The notes under the pieces are model-generated. The model was given only the letters and a program-made list of their open reading frames with translations. It was not told where the DNA came from and did no database searches. This document shows positions 8,173 through 14,675 of a stretch of 26,894 nt of DNA, one piece after another; position 1 is the stretch's first letter, and each line of letters opens with the position of its first letter. The position numbers were made by a program, and so were the translations under genes. Source of the DNA: CAG-791 sp045113775 (GTDB lineage Bacteria; Bacillota; Clostridia; Lachnospirales; Lachnospiraceae). Location: contig JBGUJH010000086.1 of assembly GCA_045113775.1 (NCBI GenBank), forward strand, positions 1 to 26,894, written 5' to 3'.

Positions 8173-9669
8173 ATGCATCCGCGCACATTCCTCGCAGTTA
8201 TCGCTGCCAAGGCCGCCCTCAGAGCCTGTCACCTGACAGGCCGTCCCGGATCTTCTCTTCCGGGAAGGGCGGCCCTGAAAATTGATCCGCATATCATAGC
8301 ACCACTTGCCGCGCAGGTTCGCCGCGGCATCATTGTGACCTGCGGCACCAACGGAAAGACCACTACCAATAATCTCCTGTGCTCTGCCCTGGAAGCGCAG
8401 GGCTTTCGAGTCGTTTCCAATCGTCTTGGAGCCAACATGCTGGAAGGCGTCGCCGCCGCATTTACCACTGCTGCCCGACCTCTGAGGTATCTTGGTGGCG
8501 GCAAGAGGCGACCTCTGGGGTATCTTAGACCTCTGGGGTACCTTGATACCAAGAGGCGACCTCTGAGGTATCTTGATGCCGACTTCGCGTGCCTGGAAGT
8601 CGATGAGGCCTCCGCCGCGCGCGTCCTGCAGGACCTGCAGCCCGACTACATGATCCTCACCGGCCTCTTCCGCGACCAGCTCGACCGCTACGGCGAGATC
8701 GACCTGACAATGAAAGCCCTCGAAAAAGCAATCCGTGAAGCGCCGAACATGACGCTCATCATCAACGGCGATGACCCTCTCACGGCCTATCTGGCAAAAA
8801 ATAGCGCCAACCATTTCGTCAGCTACGGTGTAAGCGAAAAGGTGACCGATACTGTTGACGTGATCCGCGAGGCTCGTTTCTGCGAGAACTGTGGTGCCCC
8901 CCTCCAATATGACTTCTATCACTTCAGCCAGCTCGGAGTTTACCGCTGCCCGGCCTGCGGTTTTCACAGGCCGGAGATCAACTATGACGCTTCCGGTGTC
9001 AGTCTGACTCCACATCTGTCTTTTGACGTGAAGGAAACAGGAGCTGCAGGCTGGCCTTCGGGCACTGCTGATGCATTCTCGGATCATTCCGGGAACCTAA
9101 AATCCCCTGCTGCCCCCGTCAGAATCTCAGCTCCCATGACCGGTTTCTACAATGTCTACAACATTCTCGCCGTCTACAGCGTCCTGCGGGAATTGAACCT
9201 TTCCACAGAAAAACTTGGAGAGGTCCTTAACAGCTTCAAGCCGCAGTTCGGCAGGGGTGAACTCTTTCATGTCGGAGAGAACGGCGGCCAAAAAGTGCTC
9301 CTTAATCTGGCCAAAAATCCCGCCGGTTTCAACCAGAACATTTCCGCCATGCTGCAGGATCGCTCGCCAAAGGACCTGATCATTGCGATCAACGACAACG
9401 CACAGGACGGCCGGGACGTCTCCTGGCTCTGGGATGTGGATTTTGACAGGTTGGCAGACGAAACCATCCGCTCAATTACAGTGAGCGGCTTGCGCGTGCT
9501 CGACATGCAGCTCCGTCTCAAATACGTGGAGATCAGATCAGAAAGAGCGCCCTCTGTGGAGACGGCAATCGACAGCATGCTCGCCGGAGGCTGCGAAAAT
9601 CTCTATGTGCTCGTTAATTACACGGCACTTTATGAGGCGCATAAATATTTGGAAGGGATTCAGAAATGA
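8173..9669 (+). CDS. murT: Lipid II isoglutaminyl synthase, Mur ligase subunit, with inserted repeat peptide
   Basis: MurT works with GatD to amidate the D-glutamate of lipid II, producing isoglutamine in the peptidoglycan stem. The start at 8173 is preferred because AAGGAGGG (8161-8168) precedes it; this gives 498 residues, longer than the roughly 440 typical of the family. The Mur ligase P-loop TCGTNGKTT lies at about 56-64. A four-cysteine ribbon lies at Cys237/240 and Cys259/262, as known for MurT. The C-terminal DUF1727-type domain has the AKNPAGFN motif. Residues about 101-134 are extra (RPLRYL, RPLGYL, RPLGYL, RPLRYL) and lie between GVAAAF and DADFACLEVDE, which normally follow closely. 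They are encoded by the repeat at 8476-8575. The stop overlaps the gatD start (ATGA). Confidence 0.95.
   Translation: MHPRTFLAVIAAKAALRACHLTGRPGSSLPGRAALKIDPHIIAPLAAQVRRGIIVTCGTNGKTTTNNLLCSALEAQGFRVVSNRLGANMLEGVAAAFTTAARPLRYLGGGKRRPLGYLRPLGYLDTKRRPLRYLDADFACLEVDEASAARVLQDLQPDYMILTGLFRDQLDRYGEIDLTMKALEKAIREAPNMTLIINGDDPLTAYLAKNSANHFVSYGVSEKVTDTVDVIREARFCENCGAPLQYDFYHFSQLGVYRCPACGFHRPEINYDASGVSLTPHLSFDVKETGAAGWPSGTADAFSDHSGNLKSPAAPVRISAPMTGFYNVYNILAVYSVLRELNLSTEKLGEVLNSFKPQFGRGELFHVGENGGQKVLLNLAKNPAGFNQNISAMLQDRSPKDLIIAINDNAQDGRDVSWLWDVDFDRLADETIRSITVSGLRVLDMQLRLKYVEIRSERAPSVETAIDSMLAGGCENLYVLVNYTALYEAHKYLEGIQK
8476..8575. repeat. Palindromic repeat composite inside murT
   Basis: Four copies of GACCTCTGRGGTAYCTTR start at 8477, 8510, 8528 and 8558 (steps 33, 18 and 30, all divisible by three). 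CAAGAGGC-type words precede some copies, so the longer unit reads CAAGA..ACCTC-T-GAGGT-A-TCTTG, a palindrome. The first three copies have the same 33/18 spacing as in carB, shifted one base in reading frame. Confidence 0.88.
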
Positions 9670-10535
9670 TTGTAGATTGGAATGACAGGTCAAAAGATTC
9701 CGATGAAGCGCTCCAATCCGACGCTCACCGGTTGAATGATTCGAGCGAGGGGGCATCTTCCGGCACCTACACACTGAATATTGTCCATCTCTACCCCGAT
9801 CTTCTGAATCTCTATGGAGACCGGGGCAACATCCAATGCCTGCGCATGCGATGCAAGTGGCGCGGAATCGACGCTCAGGTCATTGAATGCAACTTGGATG
9901 ATCATCCGAATCTGGCTTCTGCGGATATCGTCCTTCTGGGCGGAGGTTCTGACCGGGAACAGCAGATTGTCTGTACTCGTCTGCAGCAGATTCGCCCGGA
10001 TTTGCGCGATTACGTCGAAGACGGCGGTTCTTTGCTCGCGATCTGCGGCGGCTACCAGCTGCTCGGCCACTACTACGATACAGCTGATGGCAGAATGGAA
10101 GGACTATCACTGGTGGATCTCTATACGGAGCAGGGTTCGCCCCGATTGATTTCCAATATCATCCTCAGAAATGAAGCTCTGCCTGATGCATTGCCTGGTG
10201 TATTTCCCGATCATCTTCCTTACGAGATTGTCGGCTTCGAAAACCATGGCGGAAGGACTTATATCGGCAGCAACATGCCTTTCGGCAAAGTTCTTCATGG
10301 CCACGGCAATAATGAAAAGGACGCCTGTGAAGGCGTCCTTTACCGCAATGTTATAGGCACATATCTTCATGGGCCGCTCCTGCCCAAGAATCCTCATGTC
10401 TGCGATCTTATTTTACACAGAGCTCTGAACAGGAAATACAGCGTCTCTCTGACAGACTTTGCTCCCTTGGACGATTCTCTGGAGAGAGAAGCTAATCAGG
10501 CTATAGTTAAGAGATTCTTGAGGCAACTGCACTGA
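9666..10535 (+). CDS. gatD: Lipid II isoglutaminyl synthase, glutaminase subunit
   Basis: GatD releases ammonia from glutamine for MurT. The CobB/CobQ-like glutamine amidotransferase fold is clear: LNIVHLYPDLLNLYGDRGNI (about 37-56), nucleophile Cys127 in LLAICGGYQLLG, and catalytic His235 in GTYLHGPLLPKNP. The 289-residue product carries about 36 extra N-terminal residues before the usual start of the family. The start at 9666 is set by the 4-base ATGA overlap with murT, implying coupled translation; a more internal start cannot be ruled out. The last codons and stop lie within the first unit of the hairpin array at 10528, so the array abuts or replaced the original 3' end. Confidence 0.95.
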   Translation: MIVDWNDRSKDSDEALQSDAHRLNDSSEGASSGTYTLNIVHLYPDLLNLYGDRGNIQCLRMRCKWRGIDAQVIECNLDDHPNLASADIVLLGGGSDREQQIVCTRLQQIRPDLRDYVEDGGSLLAICGGYQLLGHYYDTADGRMEGLSLVDLYTEQGSPRLISNIILRNEALPDALPGVFPDHLPYEIVGFENHGGRTYIGSNMPFGKVLHGHGNNEKDACEGVLYRNVIGTYLHGPLLPKNPHVCDLILHRALNRKYSVSLTDFAPLDDSLEREANQAIVKRFLRQLH

Positions 10536-10961
10536 CTAACCTGCTTCGCAATGTCAGTGCAGTTCCCCATTTTGAGACTAATGCACTGACAACCTGCTCC
10601 GCAATGTCAGTGCAGTTTCACATATTGAGAATGATGCACTGACAATCTACTTCGCAATGTCAGTGCAAATTCACATTTTAAACCAGATGCACTGACGACC
10701 TGCTTCGCAATGTCAGTGCAGTTTCACATCCTACTGCAAACGCACTGACGACCCACTTCGCAATGTCAGTGCAGTTTCACATTTTGAGCAAGACGCACTG
10801 TCAACCAGCTTCGCAGCGTCAGTGCTGATCCACATTTTGAGACAGATGCACTGACGGCTTGCTTCGCAACGTCAGTGCAGATCCATATTTTGAGCCAGAT
10901 GCACTGTCAACCAGCTTCGCAGCGTCAGTGCTGATCCACATTTTAAGCCTGTTGCACTGAC
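10528..10961. repeat. Tandem array of 53-bp hairpin units
   Basis: Units begin at 10528, 10582, 10635, 10688, 10741, 10794, 10847 and 10900, with a truncated ninth at 10953; the first step is 54 and the rest are 53. Each full unit has GCACTGAC, a loop containing TTCGCA, then GTCAGTGC, so it forms an 8-9 bp hairpin, followed by a linker like CACATTTTGAG. Closing pairs covary: TGACA/TGTCA in unit 2 and TGACG/CGTCA in unit 7. Units 6 and 8 are almost identical and share a mismatch, suggesting duplication of a two-unit block. The linkers are conserved, so this is not a CRISPR. From 10962 to 11048 only a small AAGCTT inverted repeat is seen. Confidence 0.93.
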
Positions 10962-11048
10962 GCCCCGTGAACACTCACCTCACAAGCTTTAATAAGCTTC
11001 TTCTCAACACGGACAACCGGCCGGGAATAAGCTCTTTTATCCTCTATT

Positions 11049-11087
11049 GTGCCACAAATATGCCCTCTGGGGGTACCTTAATGGCAC
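11049..11087. repeat. Stray copy of the palindromic repeat downstream of asnB
   Basis: CCCTCTGGGGGTACCTT (11063-11079) matches the carB/murT repeat core. It is enclosed by GTGCCA (11049-11054) and TGGCAC (11082-11087). A comparable enclosed copy lies upstream of asnB at 12785-12810. Confidence 0.5.
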
Positions 11088-11106
11088 CAAACCGACAGAC
11101 CTTCCA

Positions 11107-12747
11107 TCACTCCCCACTCGCCCCATAGTTAGACAGCACTCTGGCCGACGGATCATTCACATCACATCCCTTCCACTCCCGGTTGGGCATCCAGAAATCC
11201 GCGACCATTTCGGACTGGCCGGGATAATACTTCTCAAAGATTTCCCTGTACAGCAGAGATTCCTTTGTGAACGGCTGCGCATGAGTAAACGCACGCCGCC
11301 GCTCCTCAAATTCTTCATCCGTGAACAGGCTCTGAGCATACTCAATCAGGTCGTTCACGAGTGAGTGCCCGACAGCATCAGAAAAGGCCGCCTTCTCCCG
11401 CATCAAAATATCCCAGGGAATCAGTTTATCCTCCTCAAAAGCAGCTCTAAGAAGGTACTTTCCGATTCCATACCTGTTCATCTTTTTCTCCGGATCGATC
11501 TTCATGCAGTAGGAGACAAAATCCAGATCACCGAACGGCACTCTCGCCTCCAGAGAGTTCACGCTGATGCATCGGTCCGCGCGCAGCACATCGTACATGT
11601 GGATCTCCCGAATCCTCTTCTCCGCCTCCTTCTGGAAGGCATCCGCATCCGGTGCAAAGTCCGTATATTTGTACCCGAAGATCTCATCCGAGATTTCTCC
11701 GGTCATAATGACGCGCACATCTGTGTTTTCATGGATCCACTTACAGACCAGATACATGCCGATCGATGCGCGGATCGTCGTGATGTCGTAGGTGCCCAGC
11801 GCCTTGATCACCGGCTCCAGAGCTGCGATCACGTCGTCCCTCGAAATGATCACTTCATAGTGCTCGCTGCCGATATAGTCTGCCACCTTGCGCGCGTACT
11901 TGAGATCGATCGCGTCCAGATCCATACCAATGGAAAAAGTACGAAGAGGCCTGTCCATGAGCCGGGCTGACACGCCGCAGACGAGCGACGAATCAAGTCC
12001 GCCGGAGAGAAGGAATCCGACCGGTGCATCCGCATCCAGCCGCTTCTCGATTCCGGCGATCAGTTTATCGTGAATGTTCCTTTTGATCTGCGCAAGGTCG
12101 TCATCAAGGTAATATCCGGCGTTCCAGATCCTGCTGTACTCCGCCATCGCGATCCCCTGGTGCTCAAGGGGAATGCATTCGATATCCCAAGGCCCGAGAT
12201 GCGCTGCGCTGATCACAGCGTAATGCCCAGGCGGGAACGGTTCGATTCTCTCACAGATTCCCACCAAGTTCTTCGGCTCTGACGCAAATACCGGTATACC
12301 CTTTTCATCTCTGCCAAAATACAGCGGCCTGATCCCTATCGGATCCCGCGCCGCGATATACTCTTTTCTCTCAGCATCATACAAAACCAGGGCAAACTCC
12401 GCGTCCAGAAAACGGAACAGATCGATTCCATACTCTTCATAAAGAGGCAGCAAAATTTCGCAGTCAGAGTCGCTCTTGAAAGAGTAGCCTTTTTCGATCA
12501 GCCTCTCCTTCATCTTGCGGAACCGATAGAGCTCACCATTGCAGACCACCGAATTCCCATTCAGACTAAACGGCTGCATCCCATCAGGTGTCAGCCCCAT
12601 GATGGCAAGACGATTAAAGCCCAGGAAACCGTTTCCGGTATCCAGAATTCTGCTGTCATCCGGTCCCCTCGAGATTGTTCTCGAGAGCATCTCTGCCACC
12701 CTTTCATAATCCGCCTGTCCGCTGCAGTAAGCTAAAATCGAACACAT
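11107..12747 (-). CDS. asnB: Asparagine synthetase (glutamine-hydrolysing)
   Basis: It converts aspartate, glutamine and ATP to asparagine. The start at 12747 is chosen because Cys2 must become the N-terminal nucleophile of the class II glutaminase (MCSILAYCSG) and a GGAGG site (about 12752-12757) lies at normal distance. An in-frame upstream start would bury that cysteine. The 546-residue product has the glutaminase domain (about 2-200: RGPDDS, NGELYR) and the synthetase domain with PP-loop SGGLDSS (248-254), close to the 554 residues of E. coli AsnB. It lies downstream of dapL on the same strand with a 337-base gap full of palindromes, so co-transcription is uncertain. Both genes draw on aspartate. 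Confidence 0.95.
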   Translation of the reverse strand: MCSILAYCSGQADYERVAEMLSRTISRGPDDSRILDTGNGFLGFNRLAIMGLTPDGMQPFSLNGNSVVCNGELYRFRKMKERLIEKGYSFKSDSDCEILLPLYEEYGIDLFRFLDAEFALVLYDAERKEYIAARDPIGIRPLYFGRDEKGIPVFASEPKNLVGICERIEPFPPGHYAVISAAHLGPWDIECIPLEHQGIAMAEYSRIWNAGYYLDDDLAQIKRNIHDKLIAGIEKRLDADAPVGFLLSGGLDSSLVCGVSARLMDRPLRTFSIGMDLDAIDLKYARKVADYIGSEHYEVIISRDDVIAALEPVIKALGTYDITTIRASIGMYLVCKWIHENTDVRVIMTGEISDEIFGYKYTDFAPDADAFQKEAEKRIREIHMYDVLRADRCISVNSLEARVPFGDLDFVSYCMKIDPEKKMNRYGIGKYLLRAAFEEDKLIPWDILMREKAAFSDAVGHSLVNDLIEYAQSLFTDEEFEERRRAFTHAQPFTKESLLYREIFEKYYPGQSEMVADFWMPNREWKGCDVNDPSARVLSNYGASGE

Positions 12748-12784
12748 TTCCTGCCTCCTCTCAACAAATCTTGTCATCTGAAAC

Positions 12785-12818
12785 CGGTGCCTCTGGGGTA
12801 ATTTGCACCGTTTTTTTT
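12785..12818 (+). terminator. Hairpin plus T8 tract carrying a copy of the palindromic repeat
   Basis: CGGTGC (12785-12790) pairs with GCACCG (12805-12810), and eight T follow on the plus strand. The loop holds CTCTGGGGTAA, a copy of the repeat core. As a plus-strand terminator it would stop transcription moving away from the asnB start, where no plus-strand gene is known, so it may block antisense reading or be an asnB leader hairpin in the other orientation. Confidence 0.5.
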
Positions 12819-12851
12819 CCCTATTTTGGTGGATATTCCACGAATATAGGG
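12819..12851. repeat. 33-bp palindrome, copy 1
   Basis: CCCTATTTTGGTGGA (12819-12833) pairs with TCCACGAATATAGGG (12837-12851) at 13 of 15 positions around a 3-base centre. It lies upstream of asnB. Confidence 0.8.
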
Positions 12852-12897
12852 TTCCACAAACACATGCCTATAGTTACGGAGCAGCATTAGTACCCTT

Positions 12898-12957
12898 TTA
12901 CTTTTCCCTATATTGGTGGAGATTCCACCAGTATAGGATTTTTATAATATGCTTCAT
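12898..12957 (-). other. Possible 19-codon leader ORF upstream of asnB
   Basis: An ATG at 12957 follows GAGGGGTGG at good spacing and reads 19 codons (MKHIIKILYWW..) into palindrome copy 2. It overlaps by ATGA an 8-codon ORF (12980-12954) that itself has a GGGAGGA site. The good ribosome sites are visible. Translation is unproven, and the coding content comes largely from the palindrome. Confidence 0.2.
12906..12938. repeat. 33-bp palindrome, copy 2
   Basis: CCTATATTGGTGGA (12907-12920) pairs with TCCACCAGTATAGG (12924-12937) at 14 positions including one G-T, around centre GAT. It starts 87 bases after copy 1 and shares its consensus. The two may be operators, tiny mobile palindromes or leader hairpins. 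The rest of the 12748-13084 gap shows no clear gene. Confidence 0.82.
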
Positions 12958-13060
12958 TTTCCACCCCTCGTGAAAGTCATTGCTTTCCTCCCACTAAAAA
13001 GGCTCCTTAATTGATTTTTTGCTTTTCTTTTGTTTGCTCTAAGTATTCTTTATGCATGCT

Positions 13061-13080
13061 CCGACCTCTTGGGGTTTTGA
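13061..13080. repeat. Degenerate stray copy of the palindromic repeat
   Basis: CCGACCTCTTGGGGTTTTGA matches the GACCTCTGGGGT core with one extra T in the centre. It lies 5 bases beyond the stop of dapL. Confidence 0.35.
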
Positions 13081-13084
13081 ACCG

Positions 13085-14299
13085 CTACATCCTCTTAATT
13101 CGGTCCACCGCTTCGATCGTGCTCTCCCTGGTCCCGAATGCCGTCAGCCGGAAATAGTGTTCGCCGTGGGGTCCGAATCCGGATCCCGGCGTTCCCACCA
13201 CATTCGCCTGCGTGAGCAATACGTCAAAAAATTCCCAGCTCGTCATATTGTCCGGAGTCCGCAGCCAGATGTAAGGCGCGTTGACGCCGCCCGAAACCTC
13301 GTAGCCGGCAGACCGCAGTCCCTCCAGGATGTACTTTGCATTGCCCATGTAATAGTCGATCTGACTGCGGACCTGCATCTGACCTTCCTTGGAGTAGACT
13401 GCTTCGCCGGCTCTCTGGATGATATAGGGGGCTCCGTTATATTTTGTCCCGTGGCGCCTGGCCCACAGAGGCCAGAGCCTTTCTCCGCCGGTCTCCAGAT
13501 CCAGCGGAATCACCGTATAGCCGAGCCGCAAACCGGTAAATCCTGCTGTCTTGGAAAAGGAGCGGAACTCGATCGCGCAGCTTCTTGCACCCTCGCACTC
13601 GTAAATGCTGTGGGGCACGTCCGGCTCAGAAATATAAGCCTCATATGCTGCATCGTACAGAATGATGGAATCATGGCTGTTAGCGTAGTCGACCCACCGC
13701 TGCAGCTGCGCCTTGATCATGACTGCGCCGGTCGGATTATTGGGAAAGCACAGATAGATCAGATCCGGCACTTCCTCCGGCAGATCCGGCACAAATCCGT
13801 TTTCTGCTGTGCAGGGCATATAAATGACGTTATCAAACCGCCCGGTCTGCGCATTATAAGCACCCGTTCTGCCCGCCATAACATTAGAATCCACATACAC
13901 CGGGTATACCGGGTCGCATACTGCGATCCGACTCGAAGGATCGAAGATCTCCTGAATATTGCCGCAGTCGCACTTTGCGCCATCAGAAATGAAGATCTCC
14001 TCTGCCGAGATCTCACACCCTCTGGCTTTGTAGTCCTCGCGCGCGATCACATCCCGCAGGAATTCATATCCGAGGTCCGGCGCATAGCCGCGGAAAGTCT
14101 CCGCATGCCCCATCTCATCGACCGCCCCATGCAGTGCCTCAATAACTGCAGGTGCGATGGGCTGCGTCACATCCCCGATTCCCAGACGAATGATCTTCGC
14201 CTCCGGATTTGCCTGAGAGAACCCCCGCACCCTTCTTCCGATTTCCGAGAATAGATAGCTTCCCGGCAGCTTTAAATAATTTGCATTTATCTTTGCCAA
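13085..14299 (-). CDS. dapL: LL-diaminopimelate aminotransferase
   Basis: DapL converts tetrahydrodipicolinate directly to LL-diaminopimelate in the one-step branch of lysine and peptidoglycan precursor synthesis, using PLP and glutamate. The 404-residue length and motifs fit the class: KLPGSYLFSEIGRRV at the N-terminus, LGIGDVTQP, ETFRGYAPDLGYEFLR, FPNNPTG, DAAYEAYI, and SFSKTAGFTGLRLGY with Schiff-base Lys250. Translation most likely starts at TTG (14299-14297), since AAAGGAG lies at correct spacing and the product begins with the expected residues. It is preceded by a 376-base leader containing a strong terminator (14527-14578) and a large foldable element (14373-14519). With murT/gatD nearby it fits a cell wall precursor theme. 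Confidence 0.95.
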   Translation of the reverse strand: MAKINANYLKLPGSYLFSEIGRRVRGFSQANPEAKIIRLGIGDVTQPIAPAVIEALHGAVDEMGHAETFRGYAPDLGYEFLRDVIAREDYKARGCEISAEEIFISDGAKCDCGNIQEIFDPSSRIAVCDPVYPVYVDSNVMAGRTGAYNAQTGRFDNVIYMPCTAENGFVPDLPEEVPDLIYLCFPNNPTGAVMIKAQLQRWVDYANSHDSIILYDAAYEAYISEPDVPHSIYECEGARSCAIEFRSFSKTAGFTGLRLGYTVIPLDLETGGERLWPLWARRHGTKYNGAPYIIQRAGEAVYSKEGQMQVRSQIDYYMGNAKYILEGLRSAGYEVSGGVNAPYIWLRTPDNMTSWEFFDVLLTQANVVGTPGSGFGPHGEHYFRLTAFGTRESTIEAVDRIKRM

Positions 14300-14372
14300 A
14301 ATATTCTCCTTTCGCTAAGACTGACTCTCGCTGTCCACTTGCCATCCTGCCTGCACACGGCTTCCTTCCCAC

Positions 14373-14519
14373 GCAATGAGCCATGCCGACAGATCGCTGC
14401 GCTGCTTCGCAGCTTGCGATTGTCGCGGCGTTCGCCGTATGTGTCCGACAACAAAAAGTCTCTTATGTGAGCAAGCTCCCAAAGAGCCTTCTTGTTGTCG
14501 TCCACGCATGGCTCATTGC
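14373..14519 (-). ncRNA. Large multi-branched foldable element in the dapL leader
   Basis: A perfect 14-bp closing stem (14373-14386 with 14506-14519) encloses three abutting hairpins. The first is 14387-14425 with three helical parts, the second is 14426-14437, and the third is 14446-14500 with a long stem (17 of 19 pairs) and an inner GAGC/GCTC tip. Nearly every base between the closing arms is paired. It lies between a terminator and the TTG start of dapL, so on the minus strand it would be the 5' leader RNA. A small inverted-repeat mobile element is the alternative. I do not recognise a known riboswitch or T-box in it. Confidence 0.55.
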
Positions 14520-14526
14520 TACGCGC

Positions 14527-14578
14527 AAAAAACGGCACTTCAAGCGTGGATCCTCCGATCCATACTTGAAGCGCCGTT
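14527..14578 (-). terminator. Strong intrinsic terminator upstream of dapL
   Basis: Arms 14531-14552 and 14557-14578 pair at about 20 of 22 positions around a 4-base loop. Six T follow on the minus strand. It either ends the tetR-yczE transcript (stop at 14676) or attenuates dapL. No clear promoter is seen between it and yczE. The sequence just after the T-run, TTGCGCGTAGCAATG, nearly matches the carA leader at 98-113. Confidence 0.88.
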
Positions 14579-14675
14579 GCCTCATCATTTTATGCTGTTC
14601 ATTTCAGAACTTTCTTTTGTCTATACTACTTCTGCCGACACAGAAAATCAAGACCTTTCTGTCGAGTCGAAACTC

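Noticed and set aside
8113..9087. Minus-strand frame with PQRS repeats opposite murT
   Set aside because: The repeated peptide is only the complement of the palindromic DNA repeat in murT; no ribosome site and no family motif.
10528..10961. CRISPR array
   Set aside because: Units are regular, but the would-be spacers are themselves conserved (CACATTTTGAG-type) and each unit is a simple hairpin. No cas gene is present.
12748..12777. Extended asnB start
   Set aside because: It would add residues ahead of the cysteine that must be N-terminal for glutaminase activity, and the GGAGG site lies within this stretch.
12748..13084. T-box or known amino-acid riboswitch upstream of asnB
   Set aside because: I found no T-box sequence (TGGNACCGCG-like) or other riboswitch core, only palindromes and repeat copies.
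13052..14254. Long plus-strand reading frame of 400 codons
   Set aside because: It lies exactly opposite dapL, whose protein shows all family motifs. The plus-strand translation has no recognisable domain.
14287..14538. Small minus-strand reading frame of 83 codons upstream of dapL, and overlapping plus-strand frames at 14376-14730
   Set aside because: They run through the nested inverted repeats and lack a convincing ribosome site. Coding content is better explained by the structured element.
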